A DNA stretch of 43,873 nt from Erysipelotrichaceae bacterium (GTDB lineage: Bacteria; Bacillota_I; Bacilli_A; Erysipelotrichales; Erysipelotrichaceae): assembly GCA_030525525.1 (NCBI GenBank), contig JAUNEN010000006.1, forward strand, positions 35,225 through 79,097, written 5' to 3'. The translations under genes and the position numbers were made by a program. Position 1 is the stretch's first letter, and every line of letters starts with the position of its first letter. The notes beneath the pieces are model-generated. The model was given only the letters and a program-made list of their open reading frames with translations, made no database searches and had not been told where the DNA came from. Positions 24,613-32,438 of this stretch are shown piece after piece.

Positions 24613-25198
24613 CTGAGGTAGTTCCTCCTTTACTGAAATAAAGCCTGTCCACAATTTTCAGATAGTCAACAGGCCTGATATAGCTTGCCGGGATCAGGAT
24701 ACCGTTTTTCCTGAACCAATCATAAGGGATTGAGTGTCTGGAAGCTGTGCTGTAGAACTCAATCATTCTGGATGCTTCGACATACCAGGTTTCATCATAT
24801 TCGACGAATCTGACGATGACAAAAGCAATTCCGCCGTGGCGGATCACCGAATCAAGATGCTTGATCTGGTGCAGATGAATCGACTTCAGCGGGAAAGAAG
24901 TGCGGGATGCGCACTCTTTTGCTTCAAAGTCAATGTATCTTCCTTTATATATACCGTTATAGTCGGTTGTGGACGGAATCTTAAAGTAAGCTTCCGTAAT
25001 CTTCGCCGCAGCGCGGTTGGGGTAATCCACTTTGACTATGGTGACAGGTGTCGGCTTCTTGTGGATGACGGCGATATCCTGCGAGAGATAGCTGTCATTT
25101 GATTTGTTGATATCTTTCTCAAGTGCCATGCCGCGCCCGCCGGCCGATGCCGTTGAGTGGGCCCAGGTGCTTTTTTTGCCGTTCGGATAATTGACCAT
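24602..25198 (-). CDS. recU: Holliday junction resolvase RecU
   Basis: A resolvase of 198 residues. VNYPNGKK, GRGMALEKDINKSNDSYLSQDIAVIHKKPTPVTIVKVDYPNR, the catalytic region STTDYNGIYKGRYIDFEAKE (metal-binding Asp, Glu and Lys in D-F-E-A-K) and TSFPLKSIHLHQIKHL are as in Bacillus RecU. The ATG at 25196-25198 gives the Bacillus-like N-terminus; an ATG at 25225 would add nine residues and overlaps the -10-like TATAAT at 25210-25215. It resolves recombination intermediates. It overlaps the PBP1A gene downstream and is divergent from gpsB. Confidence 0.95.
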   Translation of the reverse strand: MVNYPNGKKSTWAHSTASAGGRGMALEKDINKSNDSYLSQDIAVIHKKPTPVTIVKVDYPNRAAAKITEAYFKIPSTTDYNGIYKGRYIDFEAKECASRTSFPLKSIHLHQIKHLDSVIRHGGIAFVIVRFVEYDETWYVEASRMIEFYSTASRHSIPYDWFRKNGILIPASYIRPVDYLKIVDRLYFSKGGTTSDGS

Positions 25199-25251
25199 GG
25201 TTGATTCACCGCTGATATTATACATTTGTTCACATAAAGAAGGAAGATTTA

Positions 25252-25280
25252 TTGATTTTCAAAAATTGTGATGAGATAAT
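25252..25280 (+). promoter_or_regulatory. Promoter of gpsB
   Basis: TTGATT (25252-25257), 17 nt and GATAAT (25275-25280), followed by GGAGGT 7 nt before the ATG. Confidence 0.65.
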
Positions 25281-25301
25281 TACCGGCAGGAGGTGTCTGT
25301 T

Positions 25302-25637
25302 ATGGCTTCAAAGCTTATCATGGATCCCGAAAAGATCGTCAATCAGGAATTCAGCATCGATTTCCAGGGATACAATCCCGAGCAGGTTGACAATATGCTT
25401 GACAATGTAATCAAGGATTATCAGACATATGACAGGATGATCAGCGATCTGAAGGAAAAGATCGGTGACCTGGAAAGAACAAATGCCTCTCTGCGGGCAA
25501 AACTGATCGAAGTCGAAGGAAAAGCAAAGGCACAGGCTGATGCTGATCCGATGCAGCTGGGAGCTTCCCAGATTGATATTCTCAAGCGTCTTTCCCGTCT
25601 TGAGAAGCAGGTCTTTGATTCGAAAAACCGCAAATAA
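25302..25637 (+). CDS. gpsB: Cell division protein GpsB
   Basis: A DivIVA-like protein of 111 residues. IVNQEFSIDFQGYNPEQVDNMLDNVIKDYQTYDRMI is the membrane-proximal GpsB/DivIVA N-terminal domain, followed by a coiled coil (about 45-75) and a C-terminal helix DILKRLSRLEKQVFDS that forms the trimer. It couples wall synthesis to division by binding class A PBPs, and the PBP1A gene lies next door on the other strand. Location directly before rnpB is conserved in Bacillus. The ATG at 25302 has GGAGG; a GTG-like earlier start at 25293 has none. Confidence 0.95.
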   Translation: MASKLIMDPEKIVNQEFSIDFQGYNPEQVDNMLDNVIKDYQTYDRMISDLKEKIGDLERTNASLRAKLIEVEGKAKAQADADPMQLGASQIDILKRLSRLEKQVFDSKNRK

Positions 25638-25643
25638 AAATGT

Positions 25644-26000
25644 TTATGCGCACATGAGGCAGCCGCTGGCAATACCAGAGGAAAGTCCATGCTCGCACTG
25701 TCTGCGATGACAGTAGTGTCTGTGCCGGTCCAATCAATAAGGCCGGGCATCCGCAAGGATGACGGCGGAACCGAAGCCTAAAGGTGCAAACCCATGGTGC
25801 AGGTCCTTAAGGTGTCACAGTGACGAAGTCTGTACGGAAACGTACGGAGTGGAACGCGATAAACCCCTCAGGCGAGAAACCCAAATTTGGTAGGGGAACC
25901 GGAGAAGGTGAACTGAAACCACGATCCGGCTGCTCAAAGCAGAGATAAATGGCTGCCGCGCCGCAAGGCGAACAGAACATGGCTTATGATTGTGCTCATA
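25644..26000 (+). ncRNA. rnpB: RNase P RNA, class B
   Basis: The catalytic RNA of tRNA 5' maturation. P1 forms between 25646-25655 (ATGCGCACAT) and 25989-25999 (ATTGTGCTCAT). Universally conserved blocks are present: GAGGAAAGTCCATGCTCGCAC near 25678, CACAGTGACGAAGTCT near 25815, GAGTGGAACGCGATAAACCCC near 25845, CGAGAAACCCAAATTTGGTAGGGGAACC near 25873 and AGAACATGGCTTA near 25974. The GACGAAGTC-GAACG arrangement and the absence of a long P6/P16-P17 layout indicate the Bacillus type. Ends are set by P1 and may be off by a few bases. Confidence 0.96.
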
Positions 26001-26004
26001 TATT

Positions 26005-26032
26005 GAGGAGAACCGATATTCTCCTCTTTTTT
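26005..26032 (+). terminator. Terminator of rnpB
   Basis: GAGGAGAA-CCGATA-TTCTCCTC followed by TTTTTT. The following 160 bp to pgsA hold two candidate -10 boxes (TATACT at 26090-26096 and 26158-26163, the latter with an upstream TGA) and no gene. Confidence 0.92.
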
Positions 26033-26196
26033 AAATCAGAAATAAAAGCGTATATCTGAAATTTGTGCAACATTGAAAACTGTGGTATACTCATAACGTT
26101 GCATGAGGATTGTGCATCATCTGTATGTGCGTCTGACATATTCATGCATCAATGTGATATACTTGAAAGCGTTGAGATAAAAAAGGAGGAAGAAGT

Positions 26197-26790
26197 ATGA
26201 ATCTTCCCAACAGACTGACAGTATTCAGAATCGTGCTGATTCCCGTCATCATTCTGATTTACCTGTTCCCGTATTCTTCATTCGGGATTGAACCTTCATC
26301 CATTCAGATCGGCAGTGTTTCGCTGTCTCTGATCAATCTGATCGCGCTTGCGGTTTATGTGATCGCTGCCGTGACTGATGCGCTGGACGGACATATTGCC
26401 CGCTCCCGCAATATGATCACGACATTCGGCAAATTCGCCGATCCGATCGCTGACAAGCTTCTGACAACAACGATGTTTCTTCTGTTTGTTGCCCGCGGTC
26501 TGATTCCCGTTGTGCCGGTGATCATCATGATCGCCCGCGATACGGTCGTTGACGGATGCCGCATGATGGCGGCTGCCAACGGCAAGGTTGTTGCGGCAGG
26601 AATGATGGGAAAGCTCAAGACAGTTCTTCAGATGGTCACGGTTGCACTTGTTCTTCTGAACAACCTTCCGTTTGAACTGATCGGCATTCCGGTTTCTTCA
26701 TTCATGCTGTGGTTTGCGGCACTTGTCAGCTTTGCAAGCGGCGTGCAGTATTTCAACCAGATGAAGGAAGACATTCTCGAATCGAAATAA
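26197..26790 (+). CDS. pgsA: CDP-diacylglycerol-glycerol-3-phosphate 3-phosphatidyltransferase
   Basis: An integral membrane enzyme of 197 residues that makes phosphatidylglycerol phosphate. The CDP-alcohol phosphotransferase motif D-G-x2-A-R-x8-G-x3-D-x3-D is complete in DALDGHIARSRNMITTFGKFADPIADKL (about 63-90). Several hydrophobic segments surround it. The N-terminus MNLPNRLTVFRIVLIPVII is typical. GGAGG precedes the ATG. The neighbour is recA, as in Bacillus, but cinA, which lies between them there, is missing. Confidence 0.96.
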   Translation: MNLPNRLTVFRIVLIPVIILIYLFPYSSFGIEPSSIQIGSVSLSLINLIALAVYVIAAVTDALDGHIARSRNMITTFGKFADPIADKLLTTTMFLLFVARGLIPVVPVIIMIARDTVVDGCRMMAAANGKVVAAGMMGKLKTVLQMVTVALVLLNNLPFELIGIPVSSFMLWFAALVSFASGVQYFNQMKEDILESK

Positions 26791-26844
26791 AATGCTGAGG
26801 AATCACGCGTTTCAGGGTGAATAAGAGTATCAGCAGGAGGCTTT

Positions 26845-27897
26845 ATGGCAAAGGAAACAAAAACAGCAAAAAATGTAACTGATGAAAAGAAGGATCAGCT
26901 TCTCGCTGATGCCCTCAAAGCGATTGAAAAAGAATACGGCAAGGGCTCAATCATGAGACTTGGCGACAGGGCGGAGGTATCGGTTGATGCGATTCCTTCC
27001 GGCTCGCTTGCACTCGATCAGGCTCTCGGAATCGGCGGCTATCCGAAGGGCAGAATCGTTGAAATCTATGGACCTGAATCTTCCGGTAAGACAACGCTTG
27101 CGCTGCATGCGATTGCTGAATGCCAGAAGCAGGGCGGCAGATGCGCATTCATCGATGCTGAAAATGCAATCGATCCGGTCTATGCGAAAAATCTCGGTGT
27201 TGATATTGACGAGCTGATTCTTTCCCAGCCGGATTCCGGTGAACAGGCTCTTGAGATCACGGAACTTCTGATCAAGAGCGGCGCCATTGATCTGGTTGTC
27301 ATCGACTCGGTAGCAGCACTGGTTCCCCAGGCTGAACTGGATGGGGAAATGGGAGATGCATCCGTAGGTTTACAGGCAAGACTGATGTCAAAGGCGATGA
27401 GAAAGCTTGCCGGTGTCATGAACCGTTCCAACACAACCGCAATCTTCATCAACCAGCTGCGTGAAAAGGTCGGCATCATGTTCGGCAACCCCGAAACGAC
27501 TCCGGGCGGACGTGCTCTGAAGTTCTACGCTTCCGTCAGACTTGATGTCAGAAAGGGCGAAACACTCAAAAACGGCCAGGACGCAATCGGCAGCGCCACC
27601 AAGGTCAAGGTCGTCAAGAACAAGGTCGCTCCGCCATTCAAGACAGCAACCGTCAATATCATCTATGGCGAAGGTATCAGCCATCTGGATGAAATCATCA
27701 ATCTGGCTGTTGAAAATGACATTATCGACAAGGCAGGCGCATGGTTCTCATACCGTGGGGAAAAGATCGGCCAGGGCATCAATTCCGTCAGGGAGTATAT
27801 GAAATCACATCCTGAATTCGATGCTGAAATCACTGAGCAGGTCAAGGCAAAGATGTTCCCGGACAAGGCTGCCGCAGCTGCAGAAGTCACTGAATAA
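26845..27897 (+). CDS. recA: Recombinase RecA
   Basis: A DNA strand-exchange ATPase of 350 residues. Walker [10 protein letters not shown] (about 75), [24 protein letters not shown] with loop L1, LIVVIDS-type Walker B ([13 protein letters not shown]), [35 protein letters not shown] with loop L2, and the acidic, alanine-rich tail EEC typical of bacteria are all present. GGAGG precedes the ATG. It also triggers LexA cleavage; I see no clear LexA box in the 54 bp upstream, so it may be transcribed from pgsA. Confidence 0.98.
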   Translation: MAKETKTAKNVTDEKKDQLLADALKAIEKEYGKGSIMRLGDRAEVSVDAIPSGSLALDQALGIGGYPKGRIVEIYGPESSGKTTLALHAIAECQKQGGRCAFIDAENAIDPVYAKNLGVDIDELILSQPDSGEQALEITELLIKSGAIDLVVIDSVAALVPQAELDGEMGDASVGLQARLMSKAMRKLAGVMNRSNTTAIFINQLREKVGIMFGNPETTPGGRALKFYASVRLDVRKGETLKNGQDAIGSATKVKVVKNKVAPPFKTATVNIIYGEGISHLDEIINLAVENDIIDKAGAWFSYRGEKIGQGINSVREYMKSHPEFDAEITEQVKAKMFPDKAAAAAEVTE

Positions 27898-27904
27898 AAC
27901 GATA

Positions 27905-27935
27905 AAGGCTTTCGTACCGAGAGCTTTTATTTTTG
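27905..27935 (+). terminator. Terminator of recA
   Basis: AAAGGCT (27905-27911) pairs with AGCTTTT (27922-27928), with one G-U pair, followed by ATTTTT. Confidence 0.6.
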
Positions 27936-27959
27936 CCGTAACAATCTGTTAAAAGCCAA

Positions 27960-27988
27960 TTGAACAAAGTCTGCACATGTGCTATCTT
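27960..27988 (+). promoter_or_regulatory. Promoter of the riboswitch-antiporter transcript
   Basis: TTGAAC (27960-27965), 17 nt and TATCTT (27983-27988), the latter preceded by TGC (extended -10). The start would be about 27995, exactly at the 5' side of the aptamer. Confidence 0.7.
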
Positions 27989-27994
27989 AAACAG

Positions 27995-28079
27995 GTCTGG
28001 GGGAGTAGCGGACGTATCATACGCAGAAGAGTCGTCATCACGGCACAGCCCGGCCTTCATTAAACCGCAAGACCCATAC
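27995..28079 (+). ncRNA. yybP-ykoY manganese riboswitch aptamer
   Basis: The conserved blocks of this class are all present in order: GGGGAGTAGC (28000 onward), GTCGTCA (28031-28037) and CGCAAGACC (28066-28074). P1 forms between GTCTGGG (27995-28001) and CCCATAC (28073-28079) with one mismatch. The class senses Mn2+ and switches on manganese exporters. The gene downstream is a CaCA antiporter, which fits. A hairpin CCATACAGC-N5-GCTGTGTGG (28074-28096) uses the 3' strand of P1 and would exclude it, a likely part of the switch. Confidence 0.88.
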
Positions 28080-28114
28080 AGCTTTTTGCTGTGTGGCCCT
28101 GGGATTGAATCCAT

Positions 28115-28145
28115 CGCTGCTGACAGCCGTAGCAGCGCTTTTTTT
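28115..28145 (+). terminator. Riboswitch-controlled terminator
   Basis: CGCTGCT (28115-28121) pairs with AGCAGCG (28131-28137) and a run of T follows. It stands between the aptamer and the antiporter gene, so it is the expression platform. The ACAGC in its loop (28123-28127) could pair with GCTGT at 28088-28092 when P1 is formed; that is inference. Confidence 0.85.
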
Positions 28146-28174
28146 AAAGCCTGCGGATTGAGTGGAGGTTATTT

Positions 28175-29146
28175 ATGTTAGTCGCTTGCTTGCTTTTCTT
28201 ACTTGGATTTATTCTGCTGATCAAAGGCGGAGACTGGTTTGTGGATGGTGCAACCGGAATTGCCCATCGTTTCCATCTGCCTGAGCTGCTGATCGGCGCA
28301 ACCGTTGTTTCCATCGGAACAACTCTGCCGGAAGTCATGGTTTCCGCACAGGCTGCTTTACAGCATAATGCCGGTATTTCATACGGAAACGCCATCGGTT
28401 CCATCATCTGCAATACATCCCTGATTGCAGCCCTCACAATCACATTTGCCCCGGGTCCCGTGAACAAAAAGTCACTGCGTCTGCCGGCTGCCGCATTCTT
28501 TATCGCGGCATTCATCTATTCCTTTGTCGCATATACAAGCGGACAGTTCACAAGACTGTTCGGTATCTGCCTGCTGGCGATGTTTGCAGGATATATGTTC
28601 CTGTCTGTCAGGGCAATGAAAAACGGCGATATGGCAGATGATGAAGCAGAAGATGAAGAAGATCGCAAGGAAATGACACTTGCCCAGGAGCTGATCTTCC
28701 TGGTCATCGGTGCGGCTGCGATTGCTGTCGGTGCAAATCTTCTGGTTGAAAACGGCACAATCATTGCCAGTGCGCTCGGCGTACCGGATTCTGTGATCGG
28801 TCTCACCATGGTTGCGCTTGGCACTTCACTTCCTGAACTTGTCACAGCCATTACTTCACTGATGAAGGGCCATGGCGCACTGTCACTCGGAAACGTCATC
28901 GGTGCAAACCTCTTCAACCTTGTGCTTGTATCAGGTATGGCAATGACACTCTCACCGTTTGCATTGCCGAGCGAGAAGATGCTGATGGGTATCAATTCAT
29001 CGCTTCTGATCGATATTCCGGTCATGCTCGGTGTCATGCTGCTGCTGTGCGTGCCGGCACTGACTAAAGGAAAGCTGTACCGTGCACAGGGAATTATTCT
29101 TCTCTGCATTTATGCAGCATTCACGATCTATCAGTTCCTGATCTGA
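28175..29146 (+). CDS. CaCA-family cation antiporter, probably Mn2+/Ca2+ exporter (YrbG-like)
   Basis: A membrane protein of 323 residues with about ten segments in two inverted repeats. The alpha-repeats VVSIGTTLPEVMVSAQAALQ (about 47-66) and LGTSLPELVTAITSL (about 215-230) contain the ion-binding G-T-x-L-P-E glutamates, followed by G-N-A-I-G-S and G-N-V-I-G-A-N. A soluble acidic loop (DMADDEAEDEEDRKE) splits the halves. GGAGG precedes the ATG. The gene sits behind a Mn riboswitch, so efflux of manganese, possibly with calcium, in exchange for Na+ or H+ is the best guess. Ion specificity is inferred from the riboswitch. Confidence 0.93.
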   Translation: MLVACLLFLLGFILLIKGGDWFVDGATGIAHRFHLPELLIGATVVSIGTTLPEVMVSAQAALQHNAGISYGNAIGSIICNTSLIAALTITFAPGPVNKKSLRLPAAAFFIAAFIYSFVAYTSGQFTRLFGICLLAMFAGYMFLSVRAMKNGDMADDEAEDEEDRKEMTLAQELIFLVIGAAAIAVGANLLVENGTIIASALGVPDSVIGLTMVALGTSLPELVTAITSLMKGHGALSLGNVIGANLFNLVLVSGMAMTLSPFALPSEKMLMGINSSLLIDIPVMLGVMLLLCVPALTKGKLYRAQGIILLCIYAAFTIYQFLI

Positions 29147-29159
29147 TTATCAATTCTTC

Positions 29160-29184
29160 AGCGGATGACAAGTCCGCTTTTTTG
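29160..29184 (+). terminator. Terminator of the antiporter gene
   Basis: AGCGGA (29160-29165) pairs with TCCGCT (29173-29178), followed by a T-run. The loop contains the ATGACA -35 of the next gene. Confidence 0.8.
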
Positions 29185-29194
29185 TTTGTATAAT
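29165..29194 (+). promoter_or_regulatory. Leaderless promoter of the PAP2 gene
   Basis: ATGACA (29165-29170), 18 nt and TATAAT (29189-29194). Only 7 nt separate the -10 from the ATG at 29202, so the message would start at the ATG. The -35 lies inside the upstream terminator hairpin. Confidence 0.7.
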
Positions 29195-29201
29195 AGCTGA
29201 C

Positions 29202-29696
29202 ATGGACTACGAAAGCTTTTATGAACGGATCAGCAGACCGTACCGCGAAAACGACCGCCTTCATGCGGCTCTGATCTATTTCAATATGTATTTCACATAC
29301 ACGATGTATCTGCTGTATCCGTGTCTTCTTGTGATGATGCTGTTTGCCCGCCGCGAACTGTTTCTGAAGACACTTCTGATTCCGGCAGCCGGCTTTTATC
29401 TGCTGACTGAAGTCCGCAGGAGAATCAACCGCCCCCGTCCGTATGAGAAATACGATCTGGATATACTCCTGAAAAAGGAAACAAAAGGCTGCTCAATGCC
29501 GAGCAGACATGTTTTTTCCGCGGTTGTAATTGCGATGGGCGTCATGCTGGTCTCTGAGACGCTCGGTATTGTATTGCTCGTTCTCTGTGCAGTCTCATGC
29601 GCTGTGCGCGTGCTGCTGGGCGTTCATTATCCGAGCGATGTGGTGATCGGGTATCTGTGCGGCATATTGACAGGGATGATCTTGCATGCTCTGTAA
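29202..29696 (+). CDS. PAP2-superfamily membrane phosphatase
   Basis: A membrane protein of 164 residues with about five hydrophobic segments. The three PAP2 motifs are visible: RRRINRPRPYE (K/R-x6-R-P), CSMPSRHVFS (P-S-R-H, with catalytic His) and RVLLGVHYPSDVVIGYLCG (R-x5-H-x3-D, His nucleophile). Such proteins remove phosphate from lipid phosphates such as undecaprenyl pyrophosphate or phosphatidylglycerol phosphate. No Shine-Dalgarno is present and the -10 ends 7 nt before the ATG. Confidence 0.92.
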   Translation: MDYESFYERISRPYRENDRLHAALIYFNMYFTYTMYLLYPCLLVMMLFARRELFLKTLLIPAAGFYLLTEVRRRINRPRPYEKYDLDILLKKETKGCSMPSRHVFSAVVIAMGVMLVSETLGIVLLVLCAVSCAVRVLLGVHYPSDVVIGYLCGILTGMILHAL

Positions 29697-29705
29697 ACGC
29701 TGTCA
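29692..29705 (+). promoter_or_regulatory. Perfect cre sequence upstream of rny
   Basis: TGTAAACGCTGTCA fits the cre consensus TGWAANCGNTNWCA at all 14 positions. It overlaps the PAP2 stop codon and is centred about 70 bp upstream of the predicted rny transcription start, where CcpA tends to activate rather than repress. It may also be coincidental. Confidence 0.5.
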
Positions 29706-29732
29706 AACATCAGTCCAAAGCGGTTGTAACAC

Positions 29733-29761
29733 TTGTGAAAAATCTGTAATACGGATATAAT
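29733..29761 (+). promoter_or_regulatory. Promoter of rny
   Basis: TTGTGA (29733-29738), 17 nt and TATAAT (29756-29761). Confidence 0.75.
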
Positions 29762-29803
29762 AACGCGGGAGATTTATCTCACAGATTAAAATGGAGGAAA
29801 CAT

Positions 29804-31357
29804 ATGGGAACAGTAGGAACCGCCATTTTGTCTGTTATTGTAGGTTTGATTGTCGGCGTTGCGATCATGATCGTTGCCGATAAGATGGGACTTGACAGGG
29901 CAAAGGAAAAGTCCCGTGACATTCTTGATGAAGCTAACTCGAAAGCGGAAACTGTTGTGCGCCAGGCCAACCTTGACGGTAAGCAGCAGGTTTATGAAAT
30001 GAAACTTCAGGCTGAGAAGGAGATCAAAAGTCAGCGCGAAAGAATCCAGCAGACTGAAAACAAGCTCCTTCGTCAGGAGGACAGTCTGAGTTTCCGTGAA
30101 AAGAATCTGGTACAGAAAGAAAACAAACTCAGCGAGAAAGAAAAACTCGCTGATACAAAACTTGCAAATCTCAGCAAAATGGAAGAAGAGCTCCATTATA
30201 ACATCAGCCAGCAGGTCGTCGAGCTTGAAAGAATCGCCGGCATGAGCCAGGAAGATGCGAAAAAGGAACTCATGGAAGCCGTTGAAAAGAAGACGGAAAA
30301 GGAAATTGCTCAGTATCTTCACGAGCAGCAGGAAGAGGCGGAAACAAAAGCCGCCGATGTTGCCAGAAACATCATCTCTCTGGCCATTCAGCGCTACTCG
30401 CAGGAAGAAACCATTGAGCGTACGGTATCAACCGTCACTCTGCCTTCTGAAGAAATGAAAGGCCGCATCATCGGCCGTGAAGGACGCAATATCAAAGCCA
30501 TTGAACAGGCAACCGGCGTTGATCTGATCATCGATGACACACCGGATATCATCACTGTTTCATGCTTTGACCCGATCCGCCGTGAAATTGCCAGACAGTC
30601 TCTTGAGATTCTCATGAAAGACGGCCGCATCCAGCCGGGCAGAATTGAAGAGGTTGTTGAAAAGGTAACCCGTGAGCTCGATGAAACGATCATGAAGATC
30701 GGTAACGACGCAATCTTCAAGCTCGGAATCGGCAGAATGAACAAAGAGCTTGTCAAGCTCATCGGAAGACTGAGATTCCGTTACAGCTACGGTCAGAACG
30801 GTCTTGAGCATTCCATGGAAGTCGCCATGCTCTCAGGCATGATGGCTGCCGAACTCGGACTGAACCAGGGTCTTGCCAAACGTGCAGGTCTGCTCCATGA
30901 CATCGGCAAAGCCCTTGACTTCGAGCAGGAAGGCTCGCACGTTGAACTCGGTGCAAGAGTTGCCAAGAAATACGGTGAAAACAGCATTGTCGTCAATTCA
31001 ATCGAAAGCCACCACGGCGATACGGAAGCACAGGATATCATCGCTGTTCTCGTATCGGCTGCCGATACACTCTCCGCAGCAAGACCGGGTGCCCGCTATG
31101 AATCGATGGAAGGCTACATCAACCGTCTTGAAACACTGGAAAAGATCGCTTCCTCATTTGAGGGCGTTGAAAAGGCATTTGCAATCCAGGCCGGCCGTGA
31201 AGTCAGAGTCCTTGTCAAGCCGGACAAGATCGATGACATCAGAATGGTCAAGATTGCCCATGACATCCGTGAGAAGATTGAAAATGAGCTGACTTATCCG
31301 GGTCAGATCAAAGTCACACTGATCCGCGAAGTCAGGGTTCAGGAACTCGCACGCTGA
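29804..31357 (+). CDS. rny: Ribonuclease Y
   Basis: The membrane-bound endoribonuclease that starts mRNA decay in many Bacillota, 517 residues. One N-terminal membrane segment (about 5-27) is followed by a long coiled coil (30-190, rich in Glu, Lys and Gln), a KH domain (TLPSEEMKGRIIGREGRNIKAIEQATGVDLIIDDTP, about 205-260) and an HD domain with HSMEVA and LLHDIGKALD (about 330-430; the catalytic His-Asp pair). The size matches Bacillus RNase Y. GGAGG precedes the ATG. ymdB follows, as in Bacillus. Confidence 0.98.
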   Translation: MGTVGTAILSVIVGLIVGVAIMIVADKMGLDRAKEKSRDILDEANSKAETVVRQANLDGKQQVYEMKLQAEKEIKSQRERIQQTENKLLRQEDSLSFREKNLVQKENKLSEKEKLADTKLANLSKMEEELHYNISQQVVELERIAGMSQEDAKKELMEAVEKKTEKEIAQYLHEQQEEAETKAADVARNIISLAIQRYSQEETIERTVSTVTLPSEEMKGRIIGREGRNIKAIEQATGVDLIIDDTPDIITVSCFDPIRREIARQSLEILMKDGRIQPGRIEEVVEKVTRELDETIMKIGNDAIFKLGIGRMNKELVKLIGRLRFRYSYGQNGLEHSMEVAMLSGMMAAELGLNQGLAKRAGLLHDIGKALDFEQEGSHVELGARVAKKYGENSIVVNSIESHHGDTEAQDIIAVLVSAADTLSAARPGARYESMEGYINRLETLEKIASSFEGVEKAFAIQAGREVRVLVKPDKIDDIRMVKIAHDIREKIENELTYPGQIKVTLIREVRVQELAR

Positions 31358-31363
31358 TCCAAG

Positions 31364-31390
31364 GCATCGTCATAATGACGGTGCTTTTTT
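31364..31390 (+). terminator. Terminator of rny
   Basis: GCATCGTCA-TAA-TGACGGTGC (31364-31384), with one G-T wobble, followed by TTTTTT. Confidence 0.88.
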
Positions 31391-31457
31391 CGTTTTACCG
31401 CATCACGATCTCGCTGAAACAGATATATTGCACTGTTGACAGCTGTGGTTTCAAGCC

Positions 31458-31486
31458 TTGCAAGCGATGAATGAAACCTGTATTAT
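31458..31486 (+). promoter_or_regulatory. Promoter of ymdB and its leader
   Basis: TTGCAA (31458-31463), 17 nt and TATTAT (31481-31486). The 66-nt leader that follows carries two hairpins, GTGAAA-N8-TTTCAC (31495-31514) and GTTATACA-N7-TGTATAGC (31521-31543), the second ending 4-5 nt before the Shine-Dalgarno. Confidence 0.7.
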
Positions 31487-31559
31487 AGACGCACGTGAAA
31501 GAAATTAGTTTCACCAGGCCGTTATACAGAACGTTTGTATAGCGTCCGGAAGGGTTCAA

Positions 31560-32342
31560 ATGAAAATACTGTTCCTGGGAGACGTGGTCGCAAAAAGCGG
31601 CCGCGAAGCTGTCATCAGAAACATTCAATCTCTCAAGGCCGAATATGATGCGGATTTTGTGATTGTCAACGGCGAAAACGCAGCGCACGGCAAAGGGATT
31701 ACTGTATCGATCTACAACCGGTTAGTTTCAGCCGGAGCTGACATTGTTACACTTGGAAATCATGCTTTTTCCAAAAAAGAGATCATTGCCAATATCGACC
31801 TCTGTCCGCGGCTCGTAAGACCGCTGAATCTTTCACCGACTGATATCGGCAGCGGTGTGAGTGTCATTGAAAGGGCAGGTAAGAAAATCGCAGTTGTTTC
31901 CGTACTCTGCGAAGCATTCATGTGCCCGGTGGAGGAATCACCGATCAGCGCAGTTGAAAAAATCCTTGGGAAGCTCAATGCGGATCTTGTGATTGTGGAC
32001 CTGCATGGGGAATCAACCGGCGAAAAAATAATTTTTGCAAGATACTTTGCCGACCGTCTGAGTGCAGTGATCGGCACCCACACGCATGTTCAGACAGCAG
32101 ATGAGCGTATCCTGAACGGATGTGCGTTCATTTCGGATGTCGGCATGTGCGGGGCATATGATTCGGTGCTCGGCAGGGATGTGGAGGAAATGATTGCCCA
32201 TACCATTGAAAAGAAACCGACCAGATACGTTCCGGCAAGCGGTCCTGCGATTATCTGCGGATGCCTGATTGAAACCGATGATGAAACAAACCGTGCCGTG
32301 AAAATCACACGGATTCAGAAGACTCCGTCCACCTTAGTCTGA
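31560..32342 (+). CDS. ymdB: YmdB-family metallophosphoesterase (2',3'-cyclic nucleotide phosphodiesterase)
   Basis: An enzyme of 260 residues. Metal-binding motifs are in place: MKILFLGDVV (Asp8), VNGENAAHG (Glu/Asn), LGNHAFSK (Asn/His), VDLHGESTGEK (His) and GTHTHVQTADERI (H-x-H), with SDVGMCGAYDSVLGR at the C-terminus. In Bacillus YmdB hydrolyses 2',3'-cyclic nucleotides and affects biofilm and RNA turnover. GGAAGG precedes the ATG. Position after rny is conserved, but here the gene has its own promoter and a leader with two hairpins. Confidence 0.95.
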   Translation: MKILFLGDVVAKSGREAVIRNIQSLKAEYDADFVIVNGENAAHGKGITVSIYNRLVSAGADIVTLGNHAFSKKEIIANIDLCPRLVRPLNLSPTDIGSGVSVIERAGKKIAVVSVLCEAFMCPVEESPISAVEKILGKLNADLVIVDLHGESTGEKIIFARYFADRLSAVIGTHTHVQTADERILNGCAFISDVGMCGAYDSVLGRDVEEMIAHTIEKKPTRYVPASGPAIICGCLIETDDETNRAVKITRIQKTPSTLV

Positions 32343-32389
32343 CATTGTTTGAAGAACTTTAATTTTCACAAACAGACGTCTGTCTTTTA

Positions 32390-32418
32390 TTGAATCGCGG
32401 TCAAAAGAGGAATATAAT
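32390..32418 (+). promoter_or_regulatory. Promoter of the ferredoxin gene
   Basis: TTGAAT (32390-32395), 17 nt and TATAAT (32413-32418). Just upstream is the 12-bp palindrome ACAGACGTCTGT (32372-32383), followed by CTTTT; it may be an operator or a weak terminator for ymdB. Confidence 0.7.
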
Positions 32419-32438
32419 ACAGGCGAAGGAGGAACATC

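Noticed and set aside
26164..26177. cre-like sequence in the pgsA leader (TGAAAGCGTTGAGA)
   Set aside because: It matches 13 of 14 positions, but the mismatch is at a strongly conserved C, and pgsA is a housekeeping gene with no other sign of carbon control, so chance is more likely.
32372..32383. 12-bp palindrome ACAGACGTCTGT as a strong terminator
   Set aside because: It has no loop of its own beyond ACGT and only a CTTTT tail, so as a terminator it would be weak; it is kept only as a possible operator in the ferredoxin promoter entry.
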